Positions 16,700 through 25,530 of a DNA stretch of 64,000 nt are shown piece by piece. Within the stretch, counting starts at the first letter, position 1; every line of letters begins with the position of its first letter. Both the position numbers and the translations under genes were made by a program. A model generated the notes under the pieces. That model searched no databases. It saw only the letters and a list, made by a program, of their open reading frames with translations, and was not told the origin of the DNA. The DNA is from Jeotgalibacillus sp. S-D1. Its GTDB lineage: Bacteria; Bacillota; Bacilli; Bacillales; Jeotgalibacillaceae. The stretch is from contig NZ_SMZR01000003.1 in assembly GCF_004358665.1 (NCBI RefSeq), positions 341,542-405,541 of the forward strand, written 5' to 3'.

Positions 16700-18011
16700 C
16701 CGGTTCGCCTCCCTCCCACGGAACCCGTTGCCAACTTCCGTTATATAAATAAAACCACATCGGTTCAAGTGTATACAGCTCTTCTGTATTCGAGTCCTTG
16801 GTCATGCGATACGCAATCATCATGTCCTCGAGAAGATCCGGGTCAAAATCAGCCAGCGTTTCCAGTGCTTCGATCGCATCATACCCTGAAGGCAATGATG
16901 CCTTTCGTGTGGCGGTCGGCAGCTGAAGCGCAATGCTCATAAAGGAACGGTCGTACTTATAGATTCTGGAATCTCTCCATTCCTGTTCAATCGTGGCTGC
17001 ACCGTTGTCATTAAACACAGGAAGCCCCTGAACGTGAAGGCGGTAGGTAACTTGCTGATCGATAATATCCAAATCGTATAATCGGTATGGATCCGTCCAC
17101 CCCTTGTGTTCGTTCACAAACCGCCTGCTTTTTTGCAAAAGATCTGAAGGCGTGCCGGTGATAAGGGAATCCGAGGCTGATGGATTCACATAATTTAGCG
17201 TGTTGGTTGCCCGGTCCACCTTCATCAGGCTTGTTTTATCAAAGAACTGGTCTTCATTTGCCCCGAGTGAGTTGACCTCTACTGCGTTGGGATCTGAAAA
17301 CAGTGCATCGATAAATTGCTGAGGGTCGATTCTGTTCATGTAATACTTATATTGAATAACGTCACTGACGGATTTCGGCAAATAAATCTTTCTGTCTTCT
17401 CCGGCCTCGTAGGCAAAATAGCTTTGATACATACCGGAAGCATTTGCGATAATCTCCTGATTCAAAACGGCCAGCTCATCCCGCTCTACCTTCGCTTCAT
17501 GCACGATTCTTGCATCGTACGATACAAAGTAAACATTAAACGTCGCTTCTTCCCGCTCCGAGAAACCGACAATGATGCGGTCAAAGGTTGTTTCAGGCAG
17601 CTGGCTTACCTCAAAATTAAACACATCCTGATAAGCGGATAATGGCACCTGTGCAGGAAAAAGGATCTCCAAACGGTTGGATCCATGTACCAGCCTTTTG
17701 AATTCCTGTTCATTAAATGAGTTATTTTGACGAACATTAAAGAAGTTCCAATCCTCCATAATCGACAGAAGCTTGCTCACTTCATTTTCACTGGTTGTTC
17801 CGTGAACCGTTTCCTCGCCATGCACCAAAAACCGGCTTGGTTTAATAAGCTCGCTGTTATCCTGAGCATCCGCGATTGCAACGTCCACTGTCGGTGTGGT
17901 GTTCTCAATTTCAGTGTAGCTTGGCTGATAGGACCAGACATTCCATGTCAGCAGGCAGCTTAGTACGACAAGAAGAGACAGCAATATGGATTTAAACAAT
18001 TCTATGTTCAT
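16686..18011 (-). CDS. yycH: YycH, membrane regulator of WalK
   Basis: A 441-residue membrane protein with an N-terminal helix (residues 6-27: FKSILLSLLVVLSCLLTW) and an extracellular three-domain body. YycH and YycI associate with the WalK transmembrane region and damp its activity in B. subtilis; in staphylococci they activate it. The Met at 18011 overlaps the walK stop as ATGA and lies 10 bases from a GAGG site, so I prefer it to the Met at 18017, which is only 4 bases away. The usual LEPMWFYLYNGSW C-terminal motif is present. It is cotranscribed with walK. Confidence 0.92.
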   Translation of the reverse strand: MNIELFKSILLSLLVVLSCLLTWNVWSYQPSYTEIENTTPTVDVAIADAQDNSELIKPSRFLVHGEETVHGTTSENEVSKLLSIMEDWNFFNVRQNNSFNEQEFKRLVHGSNRLEILFPAQVPLSAYQDVFNFEVSQLPETTFDRIIVGFSEREEATFNVYFVSYDARIVHEAKVERDELAVLNQEIIANASGMYQSYFAYEAGEDRKIYLPKSVSDVIQYKYYMNRIDPQQFIDALFSDPNAVEVNSLGANEDQFFDKTSLMKVDRATNTLNYVNPSASDSLITGTPSDLLQKSRRFVNEHKGWTDPYRLYDLDIIDQQVTYRLHVQGLPVFNDNGAATIEQEWRDSRIYKYDRSFMSIALQLPTATRKASLPSGYDAIEALETLADFDPDLLEDMMIAYRMTKDSNTEELYTLEPMWFYLYNGSWQRVPWEGGEPVGLE

Positions 18012-19876
18012 AACCATTCATCCTCATTTGTAGGATCATACGGAAGAGTGAAATAAATCGTTGTTCCTCTTCCTTCCACACTCGAAGCCCAGATCCGTCC
18101 TCCATGTGCAGTAATCATTTCTTTAGCAATGGCGAGACCAAGGCCTGTACCGCCAAGCTGTCTTGTTCTGGCTTTATCCACGCGGTAAAAACGCTCGAAG
18201 ATATTTTTAATATTTTCACGCGGGATGCCCATCCCCTGATCCGACACGCTTACGACAATTTCTTTTTCTTTTTCCTTCTTCTCCACTTTAAATCCAAGCT
18301 GTCCGCCTTCTGGAGAATACTTTAATGCATTGGAAATGATATTATCCAAAACCTGCGTCATTTTATCGGTATCAATTTCAACGTACAGCAGCTCATTAGG
18401 CAGCTTGGTTTTAAAGGTAACATTTTGTGAGCGTCCCATTTCAAAGCGATCAATGATTTTTTGGTAGAATTCAATGAAATTTACCCAGTTTTTATTTAAG
18501 CGATAATCCTTGCTGTCCATTTTAGAAAGCTGCAGCAAATCATTTACCAGACGAATCATTCGTTCTGTCTCAGTCTGTGTCACGTTTAAAAATTGTGGTG
18601 CAATGTCCTTGTCCTGCCATGCGCCTTCAGCCAGTGCTTCAAGATAGCTTCTCATCGTCGTTAGCGGCGTGCGAAGCTCATGCGATACATTTGCCACAAA
18701 CTCCCGGCGCTCTGCATCAATTTTCTCCTGCTCGGTGATATCATGCAAAACGGTGATAAGACCATTCACAAAGCCGGTCTCCTTTTGGATAATAGAGAAA
18801 TTAGCACGCAGGACATACGGTCTTCCCGGGGTACTGAAATCAAGTATTAAAGAATCCTGCTGACTTAACAGGTCTTCAAATGAATATTCATCTTCGACAC
18901 CCAGCAGATCTGAGATTGACTGAGACAGAACAGTTTCACGTGAAACGTTCAGCATGCCTGCAGCCGGATCGTTAATCAGGATAACCCTTCCCTTTCGATC
19001 GGTCGCAATAACGCCATCAGTCATATAGGAAAGCACGGAAGACAGCTTTCTCCGTTCTCCTTCAGTTGTCGCCTGGGCCTCCTGAAGCCGCTTCGTCAGG
19101 TTGTTAAACGTAATGGCCAGCTGGCCGATTTCATCGTATCCGTATACTTTAACTTTTCTGGAAAAGTTCCCTTTTGCCATGGCAAGAGCCTGTCTTCTCA
19201 TATCTGAAATCGGACGTGTAATCGTTTGAGCCAACAGAACGCCAAGAACAGCTGTAATAACTAGCGATATAGCCGTTCCCCCAGCCAGGATGCTATTGAT
19301 ATCATCCATCTGCGAATACACATTTTCAATCTTTGTGACAATGTAGATTGAACCGATGACCTCTCCATTTGAAATCAAAGGAGATGCCAGCACCCAAATA
19401 CGGCCAAGATCCGGATCATTCGGATCAACAAAGGTCTGATTTTGTTTTTCAGTCAGGGTGTCCCCTTCTTCAAGTGTCCGCTGAACAAGGGAATCCGTCA
19501 TCCTCTGGCCGATAATCGTCTGATAGCTGTTATCGCTCGAAGACCAGGCACCGATAATCCGGCTCCTGGCATCAATGACACGGACTTCCTGAATGTCTTC
19601 TGAGTCCAGCCCGCTTAAAAGAACGTTGATGGCATCGCTAAGCGGTCCTTCTTCTTCCATCCGGTTGCCCTCAATATCCTCCACCATGGCTTCCGTCACA
19701 CTGTACTCGAGAGGACTCAGCCGGTCCTCAATGGATTCTTTGAAATTATTAACAAGTGTTTCCTCAAGCTCCCGAACAAAATACAAGCCGATAATTTGTA
19801 TGGCCAGCGCAATCAGCAGCACATAAATCAACACAAACTTTAAGTGAATCGACCTAAAAAAACCAACTTTCCTCAT
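18008..19876 (-). CDS. walK: WalK (YycG) sensor histidine kinase
   Basis: A 622-residue essential sensor kinase of the WalRK cell wall system. Order: membrane helix 1 at about 12-32, extracellular PAS-like domain 35-195, membrane helix 2 at about 198-218, HAMP 219-271, cytosolic PAS about 280-385 (YMTDGVIATDRKG), dimerisation and phosphoacceptor His399 in VSHELRTPL, then the ATPase domain with NIISNALKYS, DQGMGIP and GGTGLGLAI. It tracks lipid II or wall-hydrolysis state and phosphorylates WalR. AGGAG lies 10 bases before the ATG. Its coding sequence carries a parS-like palindrome at 18932-18947. It overlaps yycH by 4 bp. Confidence 0.97.
   Translation of the reverse strand: MRKVGFFRSIHLKFVLIYVLLIALAIQIIGLYFVRELEETLVNNFKESIEDRLSPLEYSVTEAMVEDIEGNRMEEEGPLSDAINVLLSGLDSEDIQEVRVIDARSRIIGAWSSSDNSYQTIIGQRMTDSLVQRTLEEGDTLTEKQNQTFVDPNDPDLGRIWVLASPLISNGEVIGSIYIVTKIENVYSQMDDINSILAGGTAISLVITAVLGVLLAQTITRPISDMRRQALAMAKGNFSRKVKVYGYDEIGQLAITFNNLTKRLQEAQATTEGERRKLSSVLSYMTDGVIATDRKGRVILINDPAAGMLNVSRETVLSQSISDLLGVEDEYSFEDLLSQQDSLILDFSTPGRPYVLRANFSIIQKETGFVNGLITVLHDITEQEKIDAERREFVANVSHELRTPLTTMRSYLEALAEGAWQDKDIAPQFLNVTQTETERMIRLVNDLLQLSKMDSKDYRLNKNWVNFIEFYQKIIDRFEMGRSQNVTFKTKLPNELLYVEIDTDKMTQVLDNIISNALKYSPEGGQLGFKVEKKEKEKEIVVSVSDQGMGIPRENIKNIFERFYRVDKARTRQLGGTGLGLAIAKEMITAHGGRIWASSVEGRGTTIYFTLPYDPTNEDEWL
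18932..18947. promoter_or_regulatory. Likely parS site inside walK
   Basis: A 14-base perfect palindrome GTTTCACGTGAAAC, the core of the Spo0J-binding parS consensus (TGTTNCACGTGAAACA), within walK codons. The outermost bases (A and G) do not match the consensus. About 25 kb from the noc-side site. Confidence 0.75.
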
Positions 19877-19881
19877 TCACA

Positions 19882-20592
19882 TTACTCCTGATCCGGATTT
19901 CTCAAATAATACCCCACGCCGCGGCGTGTCACGATCCAGACCGGATGGCTCGGATTGTCTTCAATTTTCTCGCGCAGACGGCGCACCGTTACATCGACTG
20001 TACGGACGTCACCATAATAGTCATAACCCCATACCGTCTGTAAAAGATGCTCGCGCGTCATTACCTGTCCAATATGCTTTGAAAGGTAGTGCAGCAATTC
20101 AAACTCACGGTGAGTCAGCTCAATTGTTTCCCCGCGCTTCGATACCATATAGGCATCCGGGTGAATAGTTAGAGCTCCCACTGCAATCTCATTTGTTTCA
20201 TTTTGTTCTTCAAGCTGACCTTTAAGCGCCTGGTGGCGTCTTAAGTTCGCTTTCACGCGGGCAACAAGCTCACGCGTGCTGAACGGCTTTGTGACATAAT
20301 CGTCTGCCCCTAATTCAAGACCAAGAACCTTATCAATCTCGGAATCTTTCGCTGTCAGCATAATAATGGGCATCTCAAAGTTTTTGCGCACCTCACGGCA
20401 TACTTCCATTCCATCGCGGCTTGGCAGCATGATATCAAGCAAAATCAAATCAGGCTTAATTTCATTCACCATTTCAAGCGCTTCATCGCCATCATAAGCA
20501 CAATGAACCTCATAGCCCTCCTTTTTCAGATTAAACTGGAGGATATCTGCAATAGGCTTTTCATCGTCAACGACCAGAATTTTTTTATCCAT
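19882..20592 (-). CDS. walR: WalR (YycF) response regulator
   Basis: A 236-residue OmpR/PhoB-type regulator: receiver domain 1-120 with phosphoacceptor Asp53 (LILLDIMLP), acidic pair Asp9/Asp10, switch Thr in MLTAKDSE and Lys in [10 protein letters not shown]; winged-helix effector 135-232 with [16 protein letters not shown]. It controls autolysins, teichoic acid and division genes and is essential in low-GC Gram-positives. The start follows AAGGAGATTATAA. walK begins 6 bp downstream. A promoter should lie between 20593 and 20776; the only feature I see there is a Noc-site-like palindrome at 20736-20749. Confidence 0.98.
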   Translation of the reverse strand: MDKKILVVDDEKPIADILQFNLKKEGYEVHCAYDGDEALEMVNEIKPDLILLDIMLPSRDGMEVCREVRKNFEMPIIMLTAKDSEIDKVLGLELGADDYVTKPFSTRELVARVKANLRRHQALKGQLEEQNETNEIAVGALTIHPDAYMVSKRGETIELTHREFELLHYLSKHIGQVMTREHLLQTVWGYDYYGDVRTVDVTVRRLREKIEDNPSHPVWIVTRRGVGYYLRNPDQE

Positions 20593-20735
20593 ATTTATAA
20601 TCTCCTTTGTAGAACGTCTATTTTAATTTTTAGTCTTTTCATTGTGTAGTTAATTAAACACGGCTATAGCTAATGTATCATGTTACAGCTTATAATTCAC
20701 TCTTTTGAAGTAAGCGTTTGAGGAAACTTCACGAT

Positions 20736-20749
20736 ATTTCCCCGGAAAT
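20736..20749. promoter_or_regulatory. Possible Noc-binding site upstream of walR
   Basis: ATTTCCCCGGAAAT differs at one base from the Noc-binding sequence ATTTCCCGGGAAAT described in B. subtilis. It lies in non-coding DNA between the M23 peptidase and walR genes. Confidence 0.45.
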
Positions 20750-20776
20750 ATGAAGAATGGAGCAAGTAATAAAAAA

Positions 20777-20803
20777 GCCTCCGACCCGTAATGAGTCAGA
20801 GGC
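20777..20803 (-). terminator. Terminator after the M23 peptidase gene
   Basis: GCCTCCGAC and GTCAGAGGC arms (one mismatch) 10 bp after the stop, followed on the minus strand by a six-T run. Confidence 0.8.
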
Positions 20804-20813
20804 GTGGTCTTTC

Positions 20814-22259
20814 TTACAGATAGTCCATCGGATTAGCCAGTTTACCGTTTGAATATACTTCAAAGTGGAGGTGAACGCCTGTGGAAAAACCAGTTTCCCC
20901 CATTAATCCAAGAGATTCTCCTTTTTCCACTACCTGGCCAGGCTCCACATGGATCTCACTTAAATGAGCATAGATTGTTCTTATGCCATTGTTATGATCG
21001 ATGACCACTTTATTACCGTAGTCGCCGTCCATACCTGCAGAGACAACCTTTCCATTATCGGCACTTTTAATCGTTAAATTATCCGTACCTGCTATATCAA
21101 TTCCTTTATGGTGTTTCCCCCATCTCGGACCCTGGTGGCTTGTGATCGTTCCGCCGTTTGCAGGCCATCCCAGCTCTCCTGTTCCGCGTGATGGAATTTC
21201 TTTTGTCCCTTCAGCAACGATTTGCTTTTGAGGCTTTTCTGTCACTTTCTCATCTTTTTTGGATTGTGACACTTCCTTACCATTTGTTTCCACAACTTTC
21301 AGTGTGTATTCCCGCTCGCCTTCTTTTCCTTCTTTTTCAACACGCGTTTTTCCTTTAAGCAAGTCAGCGTCTTCCACGGTTTCCTCTTCAAAAGCGATGC
21401 TTTCTTTAACACGTTTTTCTTTCTTTACTGTTACCTCCAGCCCTTCCAGCTGTCTGATCACTTTAACCTCACTGTCTGGAGCAAGCTCTTCATCTTTTTC
21501 CAGATCGCCATTCAATTCGAAAAATGTTTCTTCTTTCATATCATATTTATCGATGATTTGTTCAATGGTCTCATCTTCAGCTACTTTGTGAGTCTCTTCC
21601 TGCTCACTTCCTTCAAGCAGGCGTTCTGCTGCTTTTTCAGCTGACACCAATTTTTCAGGCTCAACTTTCACGTCAGCCGGTTTTTTAAAATCTTCAATCG
21701 AAATATCCGTTATCCTGGTTTCATCCGTTTTCAGATCGGGTAATGTGCCTGTAGACTGCCGATCATACGCAGCGAATTCATTTATAGAGACAGCACTTTT
21801 TTTCATGATGCGAAGCATATCTTTTACTTCTTCTTCATTCCTTACATACGCAATTGATTCACCATCAAGCTCAATTGCCTTCGCTTCTGTTTCAAAGGCT
21901 GCTGATTCTTTTATTTGTTCCAGTACTTCTTCATCGTGCGTTTCAGCACTGAACACTTTTTCAGGTACGATGGTAAGCTCGTCCTTTAAATTAACGGCAA
22001 GCGATGAAAGATCATATTTATCTTTGAGTTTTTCCTTTTGTGATTCAATCCACTTGTTTAGAGTTTGCTCATCTTCTATGGCTCCGGCGTATTCGTCTCC
22101 GGAATAGACATGATACATCAGCTTAAGATCCGCATCCATATCATTCGCTGCTCCCGCTTGATCCATCCACACAAGAGAAGATAATAATATCCCGGCCGCT
22201 GCCAATTTCAATGTTTTAGAAAATTGATATGATTGTGGTGCTTTATTCTTCTTTCTCAT
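20814..22259 (-). CDS. Secreted M23 family peptidoglycan endopeptidase with LysM-like and G5-like regions
   Basis: A 481-residue exported cell wall hydrolase. A signal-type N-terminus (LKLAAAGILLSSLVW then QAGAA) is followed by a helical region (to about 210), a LysM-like module (VAEDETIEQIIDKYDMKEE), a Lys/Glu-rich G5-like region (about 265-350), and a C-terminal LytM/M23 zinc metalloprotease with HKGIDIAG (first zinc ligands His and Asp), YAHLSEI and the HLHFEV motif. Such enzymes cut peptide cross-links. It sits directly upstream of walR on the same strand; it is a plausible WalRK-controlled hydrolase by function and place, though I found no good WalR direct repeat upstream. AAGGAGTACGG is the ribosome site. 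22260-22585 holds its promoter region; nothing else recognised there. Confidence 0.88.
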   Translation of the reverse strand: MRKKNKAPQSYQFSKTLKLAAAGILLSSLVWMDQAGAANDMDADLKLMYHVYSGDEYAGAIEDEQTLNKWIESQKEKLKDKYDLSSLAVNLKDELTIVPEKVFSAETHDEEVLEQIKESAAFETEAKAIELDGESIAYVRNEEEVKDMLRIMKKSAVSINEFAAYDRQSTGTLPDLKTDETRITDISIEDFKKPADVKVEPEKLVSAEKAAERLLEGSEQEETHKVAEDETIEQIIDKYDMKEETFFELNGDLEKDEELAPDSEVKVIRQLEGLEVTVKKEKRVKESIAFEEETVEDADLLKGKTRVEKEGKEGEREYTLKVVETNGKEVSQSKKDEKVTEKPQKQIVAEGTKEIPSRGTGELGWPANGGTITSHQGPRWGKHHKGIDIAGTDNLTIKSADNGKVVSAGMDGDYGNKVVIDHNNGIRTIYAHLSEIHVEPGQVVEKGESLGLMGETGFSTGVHLHFEVYSNGKLANPMDYL

Positions 22260-22585
22260 TCCGTACTCCTTCCACTTACATCCTCAAATGTATGTATCGT
22301 TTTACTTGAATAAGTGACCCGTTTATCAAAGGATCGAGTTCTGTCCTGATTTTTCACACCCTACCAATGTACCATATGACCCGTTAAAAAATAGATCAAT
22401 AGACTATCTGTAAAGGAAATGAAGTATTGATATGAAATGATGGAATGACAGGAATAATTAAGTAAGTTAAGGGGCTCTTTACGGGCTGGATAAGGAGGAA
22501 ATGAAGAATCTGCACATCATATGAAATAGGACATTAGACTCCCCTTTGTAATGTTTTTGTTACGAAGGTTTTTTTGCATAAAAAA

Positions 22586-22613
22586 AAGATACACCACTAG
22601 CGCAGCGTATCTT
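22586..22613 (-). terminator. tRNA operon terminator
   Basis: AAGATAC and GTATCTT arms followed on the minus strand by a run of eight Ts; lies just after the tRNA-Phe 3' end. Confidence 0.8.
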
Positions 22614-22615
22614 GA

Positions 22616-22688
22616 TGGCTTTGGACGGAATCGAACCGCCGACACATGGATTTTCAGTCCATTGCTCTACCGACTGAGCTACAAAGCC
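22616..22688 (-). tRNA. tRNA-Phe (GAA)
   Basis: The 73-base gene folds as a cloverleaf: acceptor GGCTTTG/CAAAGCC, D-arm AGCTCAGTCGGTAGAGC, anticodon loop CTGAAAA with anticodon GAA, T-loop GGTTCGATTCC. The discriminator is A. The 3' CCA is not encoded (TCA follows), so it must be added after transcription. Confidence 0.95.
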
Positions 22689-22717
22689 TTGTTTAGTTAT
22701 TATTCTTTTAAAAATAA

Positions 22718-22793
22718 TGGCGGTCCCGACCGGGATCGAACCGGCGATCTCCTGCGTGACAGGCAGGCATGTTAACCGCTACACCACGGGACC
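22718..22793 (-). tRNA. tRNA-Asp (GTC)
   Basis: Acceptor GGTCCCG/CGGGACC, anticodon loop CTGTCAC with anticodon GTC, T-loop GGTTCGATCCC. Discriminator G, and 3' CCA is encoded. Middle gene of a three-tRNA cluster transcribed Glu-Asp-Phe. Confidence 0.95.
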
Positions 22794-22819
22794 ATGTTAT
22801 ATTGTAAGAAAATTTTAAT

Positions 22820-22894
22820 TGGTGACCCGTACGGGATTCGAACCCGTGTTACCGCCGTGAAAGGGCGGTGTCTTAACCGCTTGACCAACGGGCC
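22820..22894 (-). tRNA. tRNA-Glu (TTC)
   Basis: Acceptor GGCCCGT/ACGGGTC (one G-T pair), anticodon loop CTTTCAC with anticodon TTC, T-loop GGTTCGAATCC. CCA encoded. First gene of the cluster; the gap 22895-23338 upstream contains repeat C and a Pro-less AT-rich stretch that must hold the promoter. Confidence 0.95.
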
Positions 22895-23104
22895 GCAAGA
22901 ACTTTCTCTTAACAACGAATCTAAATATATCACAATACTTTTTACTATGACAATCTTTTTTTAAAAAAACTTTTATATTTCTACAGAATTCGAGTTTATC
23001 CCCTTTCAAAACAGATAGTTGAATGATTATAACAGTGTCATAATTTGTCTCCTGCTACTTTTGCTTTAAGTTCATTTAAAGGATATTTTTTTAATTTGCA
23101 CATA

Positions 23105-23235
23105 GTTGATTGGAGCTGAAGGTGTGAGACTCCCGCGGGATGCAGCGGGAGAGGTGAGACCTCTGAAACTCAGGAGCGCTTGAAGATGGCTCACCCCCGC
23201 CCCGCGGAAAGCGAGCGCCTTCAGTGGAAATCAAC
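23105..23235. repeat. Intergenic palindromic repeat, copy C
   Basis: GTTGATTGGAGCTGAAGG at one end and GGAAATCAAC at the other, with the shared GCTCACCCCCGCCCCGCGG block. Closest to copies A and B. It lies between the tRNA cluster and the potassium channel gene. Confidence 0.85.
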
Positions 23236-23338
23236 GGCCTAATTTACATGAAAGAACCCAGACAATATTTATGCTTATTTTCTATGTCCAATCCTTTATA
23301 CTTAATTTAGAAGAATACATAACTAAGGAGGGCAGGAC

Positions 23339-24376
23339 ATGCAGATTTTTTTTCGTCTATGGAAGCAATTATCGGAAATGGATTTTCGGATTATCTCCAT
23401 TTTATCTGTTGCTATTATTTTATTTGGAACGGTTTCTGTCCACTTCATTGAACCCGAAACCTTTCCAACATTATTCGACAGCTTTTGGTGGACAATGACC
23501 ACTCTCACAACGGTAGGCTATGGTGACTTTTTTCCAGTAACGGTTGCAGGACGTTTAGTGGGTGTGTTCCTGTTTATCTTTGGCATTGGCTTAATAGGGG
23601 TGCTGATCGGAAAGATTGTCGAATCAGCCAGCACGTATCAGCGTTTGAAGAAGGAGGGACGACTTGTGTATAAAAAATCCGGACATTTTGTTTATATCGG
23701 CTGGTCTAAAAAAACCGAACAGGCCATGCGGGAAATTTTTAATCATGATCCAAAAGCATCGCTGGTGCTGATCGAGGACCGTTTAGAAACGCCTATTACC
23801 CACGACCAGATTCATTTTATCAGCGGCGATCCAACAGAAGAAAAAGTATTAATGAAGGCAAATATACTGGAAGCCAAACGGGTAGCGATTTTCTCTGATC
23901 CTGACATTGAGAACGCTGTTTTGAAGGATGGAAAAAGCCTGTTGATTGCTTCTGCTGTAGAAGCGCTGTCGATTCAGCATAACAATGACATCCAAACCAT
24001 TGTAGAAGTGAGTGAAGAACGGCATATCTCGAAGTTTAATCATATCCGGGTGGATGATTTTATTTTATCCGATGATTCGGTATCCCTTCTAATGGCGAAA
24101 GCAACCCTTCAGCCAGGCACCACGACCATTTTCAGACAGCTTTTGAGCAAGAAGTTCGGTAATAATATTCATGTAATCAAATCAAAACCCTCATGGAATA
24201 CCTACCGTGATGCCTCGCAGAAGCTGCTGGATGATGGCGCTGTATTAATTGCTGTCAATGAGGATATGGATTTTCGGGAGGCCAATCAAAAAAAGCTGAC
24301 CAAAGAAGATACCTTATACGTGATTTGCCACGATACCGCCTTTGAGAAACTTAAAGCGATTTACCAGACGGAATAA
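23339..24376 (+). CDS. Two-TM potassium channel with RCK (TrkA-N) domain
   Basis: A 345-residue ligand-gated K+ channel subunit of the MthK/YugO type. Residues 15-100 hold helix 1, a pore helix and the selectivity filter TTVGYGDFFP, then helix 2 (VGVFLFIFGIGLIGVLIGKI). The remainder is a cytosolic RCK module starting with GHFVYIGWSKKTEQAMREIF; the usual GxGxxG dinucleotide motif is altered to IGWSKKTEQ, so it may sense something other than NAD, such as calcium or another ion. AGGAGGG is 9 bases before the ATG. A hairpin ends the transcript. Related B. subtilis YugO carries electrical signals in biofilms; whether this one does is unknown. Confidence 0.9.
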   Translation: MQIFFRLWKQLSEMDFRIISILSVAIILFGTVSVHFIEPETFPTLFDSFWWTMTTLTTVGYGDFFPVTVAGRLVGVFLFIFGIGLIGVLIGKIVESASTYQRLKKEGRLVYKKSGHFVYIGWSKKTEQAMREIFNHDPKASLVLIEDRLETPITHDQIHFISGDPTEEKVLMKANILEAKRVAIFSDPDIENAVLKDGKSLLIASAVEALSIQHNNDIQTIVEVSEERHISKFNHIRVDDFILSDDSVSLLMAKATLQPGTTTIFRQLLSKKFGNNIHVIKSKPSWNTYRDASQKLLDDGAVLIAVNEDMDFREANQKKLTKEDTLYVICHDTAFEKLKAIYQTE

Positions 24377-24391
24377 TCTTCCGTCTTTTTT
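24366..24391 (+). terminator. Terminator after the K+ channel gene
   Basis: AGACGGAA and TTCCGTCT arms with a six-T run, overlapping the end of the coding sequence. Confidence 0.8.
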
Positions 24392-24481
24392 CATATAGTC
24401 TACGTTATAAATAATCTCCTCTTTTTTACAAATTCCTATATACTTATAAATAATTACATTACTAAAGTGGAGGAATGTCCA

Positions 24482-25390
24482 TTGCCCATAAGGAAAAATG
24501 TAAGAAAGCCTCTCCCTGCCAGAAAAAGAAGCCAGCATAAAACACTGTCCATTAAAATGATTGTAAAGCGTTCGGCTTTTATTATCACTGGAGCTGTTCT
24601 GATGGCTGTCGGTCTTGAGCTGTTTTTAGTACCCAATCAAGTCCTTGACGGCGGCATTGTAGGAATTTCAATTATTCTTTCTTATTTGACCGGATGGAAG
24701 CTTGGATTTTTCATTTTCACCTTAAATATCCCCTTCTTTTTTGTAGGCTACAAGCAAATCGGGAAGACCTTTGCCTTATCTACTTTACTCGGCATCAGCG
24801 TGCTGTCCCTGGGAACGTTCTTGTTACACCCTGTGCCGGTATTTACAGACGATCTGCTGCTTGCCACCGTATTTGGCGGCATTATCTTAGGGATGGGTGT
24901 CGGAATCGTTATACGCTACGGAGGGTCGCTTGACGGCACTGAGATTTTGGCTATTTTATTTAATAAAAACAGCCCCTTTTCTGTTGGGGAAATCATTATG
25001 TTTTTTAATTTCTTTATTTTTGTTCTTGCTGGATTTGTCTTTGAGTGGGACCGTGCCATGTACTCGGCAATGACCTATTTTATAGCTTTTAAAACCATTG
25101 ATATTGTGATACAGGGAATTGATGAATCGAAGTCCGCCTGGATTATCAGTGATGACCATGAAGATATCGGGCAGGCCATCATCGACCGTCTCGGCCGCGG
25201 TGTGACATATTTACACGGGGAAGGCGCCTATACTGGGGACGGCAAAAAAGTGATCTTCTGCGTGATTACCCGGCTGGAAGAAGCCAAATTAAAAGGGATC
25301 GTGGAAGACATTGACCCTTCAGCATTTCTTGCTGTCGGCAGCATTGCAGAAGTCAGAGGCGGACGGTTTAAAAAACGGGCGATTCATTAA
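24482..25390 (+). CDS. YitT family membrane protein (DUF161/DUF2179)
   Basis: A 302-residue membrane protein: a basic N-terminus, five or six helices between about 30 and 210 including the family blocks LVPNQVLDGGIVGISIIL and IRYGGSLDGTEILAI, then a C-terminal soluble DUF2179 domain (RGVTYLHGEGAYTGDGKKVIFCV). Function unknown; genomes of Bacilli carry many paralogues. The start is a TTG at 24482, 8 bases after GGAGG; the GTG at 24467 overlaps that ribosome site. It follows the K+ channel gene after a terminator, and is followed by a repeat element containing a strong hairpin. Confidence 0.85.
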   Translation: MPIRKNVRKPLPARKRSQHKTLSIKMIVKRSAFIITGAVLMAVGLELFLVPNQVLDGGIVGISIILSYLTGWKLGFFIFTLNIPFFFVGYKQIGKTFALSTLLGISVLSLGTFLLHPVPVFTDDLLLATVFGGIILGMGVGIVIRYGGSLDGTEILAILFNKNSPFSVGEIIMFFNFFIFVLAGFVFEWDRAMYSAMTYFIAFKTIDIVIQGIDESKSAWIISDDHEDIGQAIIDRLGRGVTYLHGEGAYTGDGKKVIFCVITRLEEAKLKGIVEDIDPSAFLAVGSIAEVRGGRFKKRAIH

Positions 25391-25396
25391 AGAAAT

Positions 25397-25519
25397 GAGA
25401 CCGGGAAAAACGGAAAAAAGCATGTTCTCACGACAAACGTTCGTGAGAACATGCTTTTTATTTATATGGGACCATTTTCTAAAAAAGTAGGTTCATAGAA
25501 GCGGAAATGAACCGGTCTC
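25397..25519. repeat. Composite repeat element lacking the palindromic core
   Basis: Bounded by inverted GAGACCGG and CCGGTCTC. Contains a strong hairpin (25416-25460: AGCATGTTCTCACGA and its complement, loop CAAACGT) that also serves as terminator for the YitT gene, then GGGACCATTTTCTAAAA, then GTTCAT...AAATGAAC with only 10 bases between. The same order occurs at 27041-27264, where the site between GTTCAT and ATGAAC is filled by an approximately 110-base palindromic core (copy D). Confidence 0.8.
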
Positions 25520-25530
25520 TTATCCTTCAT

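Noticed and set aside
22551..22775. Plus-strand frame of 75 codons across the tRNA genes
   Set aside because: It is the antisense of tRNA-Phe and tRNA-Asp; frames with RNRTADTW and PDRDRTGDLL-like text arise from tRNA complements and are a well-known false call.
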